Assembly (NCBI GenBank): GCA_037367405.1
Contig: JAZKJV010011606.1
Span: forward strand, 248,001-312,000
Length of the DNA stretch: 64,000 nucleotides
Direction of reading: 5' to 3'
From: Ottelia alismoides
Lineage: Eukaryota; Streptophyta; Magnoliopsida; Alismatales; Hydrocharitaceae
Position 1 is the stretch's first letter. Each line of letters starts with the position of its first letter. A program made the translations under genes and the position numbers. Below are positions 21,731 through 33,419 of the stretch, one piece after another. The notes under the pieces are model-generated. The model was not told where the DNA came from and made no database searches. It was given only the letters and a program-made list of their open reading frames with translations.

Positions 21731-22946
21731 CGCTCCCTTATCTTTCTGTTTGCTCGGGAGAATGTTGATGGAATTAACATTGGCCATGGTTAGAACATGC
21801 ATATCTGGTTTTCTCTATCTTCTCATATGTTCAGACGCTTTCTTGTACATGCCTCTTTAAGTCCTATTTTCATATCTAGCATGTACTCTATGACTTTCAA
21901 CAAAGACATTTCAAGAATCAGATTTTGCAATATTTGCACAATTTTAGGATCAGACAAAGCATTTTTCGAGTTTTTTACTATTTTTGCTTTAATTTCTTGT
22001 GGAAAGGGAATATTTACATCGGAAGAAAATGTAGGTTGTAAAATTGTATCCATATCATTATTTATAAGTAGATAGAAAAAATACTCAAAATCATCTCCAT
22101 TTTGTGGACCAAAAAATTGTGTTGTTTTGGCTCCATCAATTGGTGTGGGCTTGGCTGCTGGGGCTAGATTCTCCATTACGTGCACAACTTCACCTTAGTT
22201 GTTGCTCTCTTTTTGTATTTTTGAATTTTCTTCATTTTTTATATTTTTGGTTGTTGTGCTGCAACATCCAAAAAAACTCTGGACCCATCGCTTGGATAGG
22301 TTGAAGACTTGCCTTCTGACGCTTTGCATTTTCCTTTCATAGTTGCAGATGGCTTGAATGTCCTACCACTCCTGAGAGTTACATCATTATATAAAACAAT
22401 ATCATTTCTACCTAAGTCCGATTGAACACTACAGACTACATGCTTCTTGTGACAGAAATTATTTGGATTTGCTTCTACCTGGGCCGGAATGAATGTCTTT
22501 GTAGCCATTAGGTCGTCGATCTTTTGGCTCATCTCAGACATATTCTTGATGAGTTGGGCCAAACAATCTACGACATGGTTGATTGGGGCAGCTCAGAGGA
22601 TTCGACCTGATGAGACTGTTAACTTTGATGATAAGGGGGAGGTTGTTGCTGGTAACCCTATGAGTACTGAGGAGGAGGAAGAGAATGATACTGCTAGTAC
22701 TGCTGGGTGGAGTATTGATGATATGGAGTAGCCGGATGTTGGTGCTGCTGATGATGGTATTTGAACTACTGTTGGAGTTCTCCTGCCTCCATGTGTATCC
22801 TTGTTGCGGAGGCTGCTGGTGATGGACTGGGTTGGACTGGTAGTTCCACCCTCCTTGCTGTTGGTGATATGGCCAGTTGGAATTGTGCTAACCATGTGGT
22901 TGTCCCTATGGACGGGTCAGTTGCTTATCATTTCTCCTAATTCCAT
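21731..22946 (-). pseudogene. Element A gag C-terminal and gag-PR junction remnant
   Basis: The minus-strand frame 22239-22562 holds MAQLIKNMSEMSQKIDDLM and then NDVTLRSGRTFKP, matching the (N)AITLRSGK motif that marks the gag C-terminus in Athila/Tat elements. Between 22600 and 22946 the minus strand encodes Q/P/Y/H-rich peptides, common at that place. The frame 21823-22185 leads into the protease. Stops separate the pieces. Confidence 0.7.
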
Positions 22947-23608
22947 TCACCCCTGGGATGAGTGGTGGAGGTCGGGAACATGGCTCGATGTACTGGTGCT
23001 GGAACTCAAGGGGCAGGTAAACAACCATCTGTGTATGTTGTGGTTATGGTTGCGGTGGCTCGGGGGCATGCACGTAATATACATGCTAGACCGGAGGTGG
23101 GATGGGACTCGGTTGAGGTGGTTGTGGTACTGTCTACTCTTCTTCTCAGCTGGAGGCTCATGTGCAGGTGTCACTGCATTACACGCGTTGTTGGCATTCA
23201 CCAGCACCTCCAGTTGTTTGGAGATGAAATCAAGCTTGTATATGCCCTTCATTCTTTGCTTGTTCCCAGCGAGCTTCTCTAGGTCATGTGACCTCTTCTC
23301 AATGATGTATACTTTAGACAGATGACTCCCAATGATGCTTAGGTCAAAGTTGTCGTGCCTATCTACTTCATGTGTATCCATCATGTTAACATTCTTGCAA
23401 AGGATCTCCGTGACAACTGAATCTAGAAAGAGAGAGGTGGAAAGTATGGTCTTTCCTTCAGCCATTTCCCTTAATATCTTCCATATTGCATCCTCGTCCT
23501 TGTTGAAATGACAACCTCCACAAGCAGTGTCAATCAGACGTTGATTATTTTCTACAAGGCCCCAGAAGAAATGATGGACCAAGCTGGTCTTCAGTGTGTT
23601 GTAGGGGG
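22947..23608 (-). pseudogene. Element A gag (capsid) remnant, part interrupted by element B
   Basis: The minus-strand frame reads from the element B junction (23608) downward: PYNTLKTSLVHHFFWGL, IDTACGGCHFNK, IWKILREMAE. This is the C-terminal half of the retrotransposon gag domain of Athila/Tat elements (usual: FYNGL..., IDAAAGGALMNK, ELLEEMA). The N-terminal half is on the far side of B at 37247-37932. An apparent Met start at 23648 lies inside element B and is not real. Confidence 0.85.
23604..23608. other. Left target-site duplication of element B
   Basis: GGGGG directly flanks the TG of the 3' LTR at 23609. It matches GGGGG at 37247-37251. Confidence 0.85.
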
Positions 23609-24835
23609 TGTTGAACAGGATTTTCGCAGGGTTTAAAGTAATCCACACAATGTGGGATCACAATGTCGCTGAGGCAACCCACGAGAAATCCCAATTCAAG
23701 CAACAATTAACCCACAACAGATAAATCAAGCAATGAAAGTAAATGTGCGGAGTTAAAATTTATTATAACTCTACAACAAAGATGTGTATAGGTGCAAGTA
23801 TGTGTAGAGGTCGAACACAGGGAGCAGACAGGTAGAACGGGACAAATGAATGCACAAAGTGTGATTGTGATCAAATGTCTACTTATGCTATTTTTTGTGG
23901 GTTTTTTATTTTATATTTTTTATTTGATTTTTTATTTTATACTATTTTTATTTTGATTTTTAATTTCTGATTTTTATATTTTCTTTTTTTATTTTTTATT
24001 TTCTTTTTCTTTAAATAGGAATATATATACAATATAAGAAAAAAGAGGATAAGGTATTTATAAAAATAAGGAAAAATACTCAAAAATTAGGAAATAAAAT
24101 ATATTTAGGTTTTTTATATTTTTCTAATTTTTTGTGATTTTTCTAGATTTTTCATAATTTTTTTGGTATTTTTAAAATCAAAAATACGAAAAACGGTGCC
24201 AAAAATTGCTGGCCGAAATCAAAATGAGGATGAAAAATAGAAGTAAGATTCCAAAATTCCTCAAATTAATTTTAAATGAAAGAAATAAAATAAAGAAAAT
24301 TAAGAAACTGAAAACATAATTTTTAGATTTTTATGAATTATATATATATATATATTGAAGGTTTTTAGAGTTTTTATATTTTTAGGAGTTTTCTTTTATA
24401 TTTTTTTGTGATTTTTGGATTGAAATTAAAATACACGAAAATATGCAAAATATATTTTTTTGGGATTTTTCTGATGTGTTTTATATTTTTTTATGGATTT
24501 TATAATGTAAACAGTGCAAAAAATGCAAGTTTTTGATTTTTTTATAAAGATCAAAATGCAAGAAATATGAAAAATAAAATTATGATGTTAAACTACTATG
24601 CAACAGAGACCTAATGTGATTTTTGTGGATTTTTTAGAGTTTTATAGAGGTATGCAAAAAAATACTAGAAATAACAAGAAACTACATACAAGCCAGGGAT
24701 GTTTTTGTAATATTCAAAAAGTCCAGGGGGCTGATTGTAAATTTCCAGAGAATATATAGCTGAAAAAAAAACTTTCTGGACTAATATTATCAACAAAAGG
24801 CCCGAGGGCTCGTCTGCAAAAACCCCAGGAAACAC

Positions 24836-24851
24836 GTGCGTGAGCACGCGC
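24836..24851. repeat. ACGT-type inverted repeat 1 in LTR B
   Basis: GTGCGTG and CACGCGC arms around AG have one mismatch. They lie about 2.6 kb from the LTR start, the position of the hairpins in LTRs A, C and D. Confidence 0.65.
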
Positions 24852-25005
24852 ATCTGGGAAGGGGCAAAATATGATTCACGAAAAACGAAAGGCCTTGCTT
24901 ACAAAATACCCACAAATCTTAAAGCTTTCAAGACAAGTTTCAGGACCATGTGGAAATTCAACAAAACCCAAGACCTTTCCTGCAAAATAGCCAGACGCAC
25001 GTGGT

Positions 25006-25019
25006 GGCGCACGTGCGCC
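25006..25019. repeat. Perfect 14-bp palindrome with CACGTG core in LTR B
   Basis: GGCGCACGTGCGCC is self-complementary and centred on the G-box core. It is also kept in the other LTR near 34808-34821. Confidence 0.85.
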
Positions 25020-27435
25020 TCGCTGGCAAGGACATGGCGGCAATATCGAAAAGTTCAAGGTCTTTTTAATATTACAAAGATTTTAGCACAACCAATGAAT
25101 GTTTAAACACTAGTGATTAAATACACAAAGTTGCGCAGGTAGGATGCAAAATTACCCACGCACGTTGTAGATCTGACGGTGCAACGCCCTCTACTGATAC
25201 ACGTGTCAACACGAGGCGCGCAGATGACGGTTGGTCCCCGACGGCCTGGATTAGACGATGGCTGATTGATCCGACGACTGGCGACGCACAAGATCTGACG
25301 GTGGCTGTATGCCACCAAGAACGTGGTCGAGATCGACGACGGAGAAGGAAGGAGGACGAACTGGGCACGAACTCCAGCGTTGCGAAGTTCTCCCAGTCGC
25401 CTGTGCTGCTCCGACGTCCGTTTGAGCTACAAAATGGTCATGCAGCACCTGCAAGCTTCCTCTATCGAGTGGTGGCCCCAAAATGGCGGCAAGGGCACTG
25501 GAGGACCACCACGACGTGCAAGGACGGGGGTTGTTCCCAGGAGCTTTGTGTCTCCCAAAAACTGACCCCAGATGGGTCTCGAACGCCCAGATCCTGCAAG
25601 TGAAAGGGAAGCGACAAAATAGGGGACCTGGGGGCTCCATCAGTGGGTGGATGATGAAAAGGCGTCGGGCGGAAGGTGGAAGTGGTGGCCAGAGCCTCAG
25701 AGCTCCGGTGAAGGTGATTGGCACGAAATAAGGTGATAATTAACAAGTATGAGCCAAAATAGACGTAGCACATAAACTAATCAAATAAATGCAATAAGAG
25801 GGAGGAATAAACAGGACCTTGAAGGCTGTTACACCCGAGACGGTACCTCACGACCGCTTGGCCGGATATGGGTTGGAGCCACGCTAAAGACCGGCCTAGC
25901 GTGCCTCGATCGGTTAAAGGTGGTGCGGTCACCACCACCAGTCCGGAGCGTGAGAGAAGAGGGGCGAAAAGGGGTCAAAGGGTGTTCAAAGTGCAAGGGA
26001 GGTGACGGGTGGTATTTGAAAAATTGGCCAAGTGGCGAACTTCGAGACACGATCACGGGCAAGCAAAGAAGATCTTGGAAGATCTGATAGGCCGGCGTGG
26101 ATCACGGTTGTACCAAGTACAATTTTCGTGAAGGGTCAACCTTCCCTCGAGCAACGCATCAATGGCGAAAAGTTTGAGAAAAGGGAGTCACGGGAAGCTC
26201 TGACAGGAGGCGCAGGGCTAGGACCAGGGAGTTGACCGGCGGGTCAACTTCCCAAGCCACCTGGTTGGTCCACGTGGACCAACCAGGAAAATCCCTGGAA
26301 AAAATGATTGTAAAATCATTTTAAAATAGTAAATGAATTTATTAAATTTTGATTATAAAATAAAAAATAATTGTAATTTTATGAATTATTTTATGGTGAT
26401 TTTTATTTATTTTTATAATGTATATAAGTACAAGTTGCCTTTTATACCCTTTATAGGTATTTTTATCTATGTATTTTATTAATTTATTTTTATTTTGGAT
26501 ATTTAATTTATTCATTTATGTTTATTATTTTATAAAATTATAGAATATTTTATACACGTAAATATATTTTTATTTTATTTTTCTGAGGTATTTTGTATAC
26601 TTAATAAAATATAAGTGTTAATTATACATGTATATGTATAGGTATTGTACCTATGTATTCTATATACATGTATTTTATTTTATGTTTCTTTTATGATTTT
26701 ATTCTGATTTTAATACACATATTTATTATAAATAATATTTATAAAATTATAAAAATATAAAAATATAAAAATAATGAATAAATAATAAACTGAATATTTT
26801 AATCTGTACAAGTATACAATAGGGGTCCAAAACTCGACTTTCAAACCGTAGCTCCACCAAATGCGAAACCACCGCCATTAAATAGATTATTTTAAATTAT
26901 ATACAATTAAAGGTGAGTTTGATGCATTTGGGTTTTTATTTGGGAGATACAGGTCTGGGAAGTTGGGATTCTGGAATTTTATTCAGACCATAACTTTTTA
27001 TTTGTATATTATTTTTCAGTGAAATCAATTTTGTATTTTTCTTTATTTAATTATCTACAACTTTCATGTTCACAATTTATTTATTTGAGGTATAAAAAGT
27101 GGAACTAAAAATAGGTCCCAAAATGGATAAGGAATGAATAAAATAAAAGGAATTTGTATTGTATTTTGGCCCTTATCTCTCCCTACTTTATTCCTTGTCG
27201 ACATAGTCATCTAGATGCCTAGGTCTCGGGATTTCGGGTCATAAAATATTTACAATATTTTATTCTTTTTCTTTTCTTTATTCTATAATTTTGGCTCTAA
27301 AGACCGCATTTTATACAATATTTACACAAATATGCATGAATGCTAAAATGTCTAAATTAAGCCTATTTGCACGCATTTACTAGGGTTTTTAAGGCCAAAA
27401 TGATAGAATAAAGATGATGAAACGTAGATTCATCA

Positions 27436-27448
27436 TCCCCCTATACTT
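27436..27448 (-). other. Polypurine tract of element B
   Basis: The minus strand reads AAGTATAGGGGGA immediately before the 3' LTR start TGATGAATC. Confidence 0.65.
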
Positions 27449-30086
27449 GCCTTTGCTAGTCCCTAGCAAACACTTGCAGAGAAGAAAAACAAGAAAAGAA
27501 AAAGAAGAAAATTGGATTAAGTTTAATTGTCAAACTTGTCGTCACAAAATCAAAGTTTGGAGCTTAAGTCGGACCTTTTGAATTTTAGTGCGGGCGGAAC
27601 CTTAATGAGAACTGAATTTGAAATCCAACAGTCCCTGAGAATCCCAATACTCTATTCAAGTCTCCTCAATAGCCAGGTCAGAAATATTTCAACTCATACG
27701 CGAGCCCTTACGACTATGAATCTGACTCGTACAGTGTAAGTAATTGTGGCTCTCCCCAACTAGATTGACAAAGAGACTAACTTCTCCAGTATGACAACCC
27801 AATGATTCCCCAATCCAACAACTCCTTCCTCGAGGAGCGGGGTATTCCCTTCTAAGTTCAAGTGGCAACCAGCTCAAGAGGAGGGGATGAAGAGAAGAAT
27901 GGACGGTAGCCAGTGTAGCTACCTATCCTAGGATGCAAGACCAGTGTGGTCAAGTCATCCAGCTGCAGGCTCACATGATTTGACTTTGGAACTCAATCTT
28001 GCTTATTGACTTTACAACATATGTACATACTTTGCAGGCATTTTATTTTTGTACAAGCCTATCCTTTTTTTTTTGAAATACTATATACAGCAACATTTAC
28101 ATAGGGAGTTTTTCCTCTCGAGCCAGTAGACTATCCCTCTTTTGAAGCTTTATTGCAACCCACACTCTCCTGTCTTTAGACTTCCTCATCACTGGATGGG
28201 TTGGGGTGCACTTCCCTCCCTAGAGGAGGACAAGTGTTTCCACTTGTGTGCGTCTCATACCGGCAAATCCAATCCCCTCACCACTCCAACTGAGTTGAGC
28301 CATGTGAAAGGTGCAGGTGTCCAAGTTAGGTCATTATCAACAAGAGTTGTGCGTGTGCTCCGAAATACTCTACTTAGGCAGTCAAGAATTCATTGAACCA
28401 AGTCTCGTGATCCTCAAAGAATTAAGTCAACTAGACCTGAAGTACCTCAAACCCAGTTCCTATAAGGTTCCTGTTATTAGGTAGATTTTAAGGTCCAATC
28501 AAGATCCAATCTCTGGATTTTACTTAGACTCATTCAACTATCAAACTCAATCCAAAAAAAATGCTCATGCTATGCAATGCAATGCAGAAAATATTTTAGT
28601 GATGCAATTTTCAAAGATTGTGAACTTTTTATGGGTTTTTAAAAAGATGATGATGCACATGCATTTTTTATATTTTTCAAAAAGATTTTTCAAATGTTTT
28701 TGGTGTTTTAATTTTGCAAATGTTTTTGGGATTTTTAAAAACAAAAATTTTTGATAAAAACTAGGTTAAAATATTTACACGGGGATGCTTCTTATATCTA
28801 CAAGAAGTGGATTTTAAGAATTTACAAGGGTAAGCGGTCAATTTTATAGATATATATATAGTAAATTTTAGTGAGATGTATATATTCCTCAAAATTATTT
28901 GACACAGGTTTTTCAAATAATTTTTGAAAACTATAGTCCAAAATAATTTTTACAAACATTTTACAAACATGTACACACATTTGAAAATCATTTTGCAAAG
29001 GTTTTCAAACAGTATAAATAAAATTTTCCAAAATATTTTTGCAACCATTTTTCAAACCATTTGCAAATAATTTTTCAAACATTTTATTTCACACAAAGAA
29101 AATAAATTTTTCAAACAAAATATTTTTACAAAGGTTGAAAACATGTAACAAAATGTTATACACATAGTTTTCAAAAGATTTTCACAAAGATTTTCGAACT
29201 ATTTTTCAAACATTTTGCAAAAAACATTTTAACCTGATTTATTAATCAGTAGATACACAAAGAATTTGAGGAATAATCAACATCTTTTTATTAAGGTTTT
29301 TAATGACATTTAAAGAATTATTAGCCATATTTATTAGGAAAATACGAAAGTACGAGTTATGGCTAAAGTATATACACAGTATATACGACCCCCCTATACT
29401 CAGCTTGAGCTATGTCCTCATAGATCAAAGAGAAAAGGAGAAGACATAACTCGTACTGAGTATAGAAAAGTCTAAAGAATGAACGAATGAATCAAAAGAA
29501 TGAGAAGTTGACCGTCCCCCCTATACTTAGGATCAAATAATCCTAAGTATAGCAGACTGTACACAAAAGCAGGGAGGGTCAAGGGTGGGAATGAACATAT
29601 CGTACTCAGATTGTCTCCCCCCATACTTAGGGTAAGATATCCCTAAGTATAGACAAGAAGAGGAGACAATGGAGAGGATCGAAATAAATGAAAACTCGGG
29701 GTGCACACCCCCTATACTTAGGACAAGGTGTGTCCTAAGTATATAAAACTGTCTACAAGGGGCGACACCTTTTTTGGTAGATAAAGAAGATGGAAGAGGA
29801 AAGGAAGAAAAGAAGAGAAGAAGAAAAGAGATGAAAGTGGAAGAAGAGATCGAGAAGGATGTACACACCACTCCCCCTATACTTAGGGTAAAAGAAGCCC
29901 TAAGTATAGGCAACAACAAGAGTAATGAAACGGAACGACGAATGAACACTCGGCTCATCCACCCCCTATACTTAGGACAAAGTACGTCCTAAGCAAGGCA
30001 AACACGAGAATGGGTGGACGAGCAAAGCGGGAGATGGACAAAGATGAACAGAAGAGAATATACAACGGAGGTGGATGTACACATGA
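27449..30086 (-). other. 3' non-coding region of element B
   Basis: No reading frame can be supported. Its order matches 15681-18240 of element A: a short AC-rich part, an AT-rich part of TTTTCAAA/TTTGCAAA units (about 28600-29230), then hairpins (29389-29998). A-rich purine runs lie at about 29780-29850. Confidence 0.6.
29389..29998. repeat. PPT-like hairpin array of element B (six units)
   Basis: Inverted repeats lie at 29389-29465 (wide loop), 29515-29552, 29617-29653, 29708-29744, 29873-29910 and 29961-29998. The arms are CCCCCTATACTTAGG-type and CCTAAGTATAG-type. On the minus strand each outer arm reads CTAAGTATAGGGGG, nearly the PPT sequence next to the LTR. Loops differ, and several pairs of arm changes keep pairing (GG/CC against GGG/CCC). 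Confidence 0.88.
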
Positions 30087-32081
30087 TCAAGAAGGTAGAA
30101 AGCGAACCTTCTTGCGGGACCGCTGAGGAATAGACCTGGTGTGGTGCAAGTCGACATCGGGGTCCACAGTGGACGGAAGCCGATCAGGGTCGACAAAACG
30201 AAGATCCTCAGGGGCCCTAGGGTGTGAAGGCACATATGGGTGAGTGTAAGAAGTGTGGTCGGGTCTGGCCTTGGGAGTCTCGCTGATATCGAAGTGAAAT
30301 GGGACGAACTCATCATCATCGGAAGTAGTGTAATCGGAGTCGTCCCGCGAGGTGTCGTCCAGGTCAAAACCAAAAGCCACGAACTCATCAGTGGAAGTGG
30401 TCGAACTCTGTTCGTCCTCTATAATCTCAACCGGGTCATCTTTCTCATCAAAAGGCTTGAATTCCCGAATAAAAGCGATCAAGTCAAATTCAGCCTTTGG
30501 CTCATTAGTATCTAAGTGAACATGCACGGAATCATCAGTGAAAGAAGCCGAAACATGTCCGTCCTGTCTAGTCTAAAAATCTGCCCTCCGCTCAATGGTA
30601 TCAATCGTGTAAATCCTGCGGATGTCATCAACACAACGCCAAGTCCCAGAAGAAGGAACTCCGAGGTCCATGCTTTCCAAGTCTTCCTCCTTGGAGAGGA
30701 ATTCACGGGTCTCAGTGGAATCCAATAAACAATAAAATTCTCTGATAGTATCATCAAGGTCATGGTCCTCAAGGTCAGCCAGAATAGGTGTAGTCACATC
30801 AGGTGCAGGTCTCTGGTCAACTGTGGGTGCGGTGATCGACACTTCGCTCTCATTAACAGGACGGAAGCGAATCTCTCCTGATCCATAATCAATAACGACC
30901 CTCGCGGAGGCGAGGAATGGCCATCCCAGGATGATTGGAGAGTGCTCCCCAGTGGAGGTCTCCATGGGCAAAATGACAAAATCAACATTGTACTTCATGC
31001 CCTGAATCGAAATGACGGTGTTTTCAAGGATACCCTTTGGCCTCTTTACTGATCCATCAGCAAACTGTACGATCATCCTGGTTTTCTTGAGAGGCCCTAG
31101 GTGAAGAGACTGTACCAGCGAGAAGGGTAGTATGCTAATCGAAGCACCACCGTCTAGGAGAGTGTGATCATATGTGAAGTCAGAGATGGTGCAACTAATG
31201 AAAGGTATGGAAGTGTTCCTCGTCCGAGGAATGGGACGGTGTGTGATGGCATGGGTAGTAGCCATGGTCAAGATATGATGCTCAGATCTGCTCCTCTGCT
31301 TTCTCTTCTTGGGAAGAGGAGTAGATAAATCGGTCATGGCCTTCTGAAGTGGGGCGCGGATGATCTCATGAATGGTGGACACCACTTCAGGTTCAATCAA
31401 TATTTTTTTGAATTTTTGGACCTCCTCCATACAAGGGAGGAAGTCGGAATCAACATATACACAAGGAATGCCAAGAGCAGTCTGTACAACGGCATCCTCG
31501 GGGTCAAAGGTGGGACAAGGCGTGAAAGGTTGTGCGGTCAAATGATCTGCCAAAGGGTACCTCTCCTCACAGTCTGACTCGATCATGTTTCTCCCGAACT
31601 CTTTTTGGAATTTTAAAATTTTCTCATTTTTTTGTGTTTTGGGCAATTGCAAGCTCTCATGATGATACTCAAATGATTCCATATCCTCAAAGAATGGAGC
31701 GACATTTTGGTTCTTATTTAAACTAGTAAGATCAGTGATCCTCGAATTCATATGCTCCATCATCTGATTCAAGGTCTCAAGTGTGGATACCATGAAAGGT
31801 GACTCCAAAATCTCAGGATCGGGTGTGTCGAATGTGGGCGGTGGGTGCGGGCAAAAATCACATTCCGGATCAGGATACTAAAGGAAGAGCGGGTTGTCGA
31901 AATGTGAGGGTGATGGTGGTGGAAATGATTGGTGAAGATCAAAGTCTGAATCCTGAAATAGTGGGTTGGTCGGATATGTACAAAAGTCAGGAGCAAAGTC
32001 CTCCTGGAAAAAGTGAGGTGGACCGGTTGGAGCGAACGAGGGATCCGCAAAGTTCGGACAAAATATACTCCAATCGGCCAT
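30087..32081 (-). pseudogene. Element B single long ORF: retropepsin-like protein with two in-frame TAG codons
   Basis: One minus-strand frame from ATG 32081 to the stop near 30087 spans about 665 codons. It is interrupted only by two TAG codons, at 31878-31880 (codon 68) and 30573-30575 (codon 503). Residues 1-67 (MADWSIFCPNF...) are rich in F, P and D. Residues about 257-265 read PKKRKQRSR, like a nuclear localisation signal. Residue about 310 is the Asp of LLDGGASISILP, followed by SVKRPKGILENTVI, NVDFVILP and IILGWPFLASA, the aspartic protease fold of plant gypsy elements. The C-terminal quarter is very acidic, with repeated F-x-F-D units and a basic end RSRKKVRF. No capsid, zinc knuckle, RT, RH or IN is seen. 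The start ATG is the first in the open frame, behind a 1.3-kb leader. The role in the cell is not known. Confidence 0.8.
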
Positions 32082-33398
32082 CTCGAAACAAAAGGAAAAA
32101 TGATAGTCGGGAGAGTACGAAGGTCAAATTCGGAGAGCAAAGAAAAAGGCGCAAGTACGCAGAGGCGATCTAGTATACACACAAAACAATCACAAACAAA
32201 AATGAAAAGAATACAAACCCTCAATTCTCCTACTCAATAAGGTGAGAAGTCCAAAAGTTTGCACACACTTAGGGACTGAATAAGACTTGGGCACTAATCC
32301 TTAGTGTGTGCGCGAGCAATGTAAAACGAAGACAATGAGGGGATTACTCGCCCCAATACAATGTTTTTCTTTTTGATCTTTTTTAGGGTCAAGTAATATT
32401 AGCAGTCCCAATTTTATTTGTTATCACTTTTTTGGAATTTTAGTAAAAAATGTACGATCCTATCGAGGATTCAATTCTTTTAAGCACCTAGGTTGGCAAA
32501 ATCAGAGGGAGAGTCAAAAAAGCAATGCAAGAGGCAAAAACGATGATGAATGCTAAAGCGTAAATGCTCAACTTGCCTCCAGCACTCTACATGCAAGGAT
32601 GCTCAGCAGAATTGAAACCTAATCTATATGCAAATGCAAAGCCGATGAAATCGCCCTAAGTTTCAGAAATTGCTATTATCGTGAAGAACCACAAGTCGAT
32701 CACCGATCCTCAATCCAAGAGTCCAGTCTAGGCTCACCCCTCCTCCTCTCGACAAATCAAGTTCAGGAGCAGCGCTTGGCAGGGTAGGCTCGCGGCGCGA
32801 AGGCTCGAAGATGATGATGCGACGGTTTTATAGTTTGACTAAGTCCAAACGCGGCTATAGGTACATGCAAGATATATTAGGTGTTTGGCCGTAATCTATC
32901 GCAAGCAATCCTAAAACTAGGGGCACAATCACACAAAATAAATAAAATCGAAAATCGGAAAATAAAGTAAAAAAACTGCGATGAAAATCGATAAAATCGC
33001 GGTGAGCCCCCAAGTGAACAATCACTTGGAAATTAAGCTCAAGAGTCCAAAGTTCGGGGGTACCTGTATTATTACAAATATAGAGTCTTTCTCTCGCTAT
33101 AAATTACAAAAATAAATGCAAGGAAATAAATACTACAACAAAGTAGAGCTCGGTCTTCAAAATTTCCTCTTCGTCTCCTTGGTGCTCGGCTAGCAGATGA
33201 CGGCTTCACGTGGGTACGTAGGCGCCTAGGGTGGAGCGTCTCCCTCGATCCGTGGTTCCTCGCACAAAGTCAACAAAAGAGAAGGATAGACAGCTCAACA
33301 GATATATCAAAAATAAAGAAAATAAAATAGCAAAAATGAAAGCCGCGAAATAGACAATCAATCACAATCACAAACAAGACCCGAACTAAGCGTTGTTG
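32082..33398 (-). other. 5' leader of element B
   Basis: This untranslated region lies between the PBS and the ATG. It shares blocks with the leader of element A, for example AAAATCAGAGGGAGA and GAAATCGCCCTAAGT on the plus strand. It is a likely site of packaging and dimer signals, which cannot be located by eye. Confidence 0.6.
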
Positions 33399-33417
33399 CT
33401 CCCCGGCAATGGTGCCA
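33399..33417 (-). other. Primer binding site of element B, tRNA-Asp type
   Basis: The minus strand reads TGGCACCATTGCCGGGGAG. This equals the usual tRNA-Asp PBS TGGCGCCGTTGCCGGGGA except for two G-to-A changes, both at CpG. It lies two bases (AA) after the LTR end CA. Confidence 0.85.
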
Positions 33418-33419
33418 TT

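Larger units (their letters stand above)
23609..27435 (-). repeat. 3' LTR of element B
   Basis: It runs from TGTTGAACAGG to GATTCATCA on the plus strand. It aligns end to end with 33420-37246. It contains the conserved block (27171-27203) and two ACGT-type palindromes (24836-24851 and 25006-25019). Confidence 0.93.

Noticed and set aside
22801..23325. 174-codon plus-strand frame
   Set aside because: It is antisense to the recognisable gag remnant of element A on the minus strand.
23609..23648. Met start at 23648 for the gag frame 22947-23648
   Set aside because: These codons lie inside the LTR of element B, so the start arose by the insertion junction.
25103..25731. Open frames in the element B LTRs (for example 25251-25724 and 35122-35532) as a conserved protein
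   Set aside because: They recur because the two LTRs are copies of each other. Frames on both strands are open owing to moderate GC content, and no domain is seen.
29389..29998. CRISPR-like array
   Set aside because: The repeats are hairpins with variable loops and uneven spacing inside a plant retrotransposon, and there are no cas genes.
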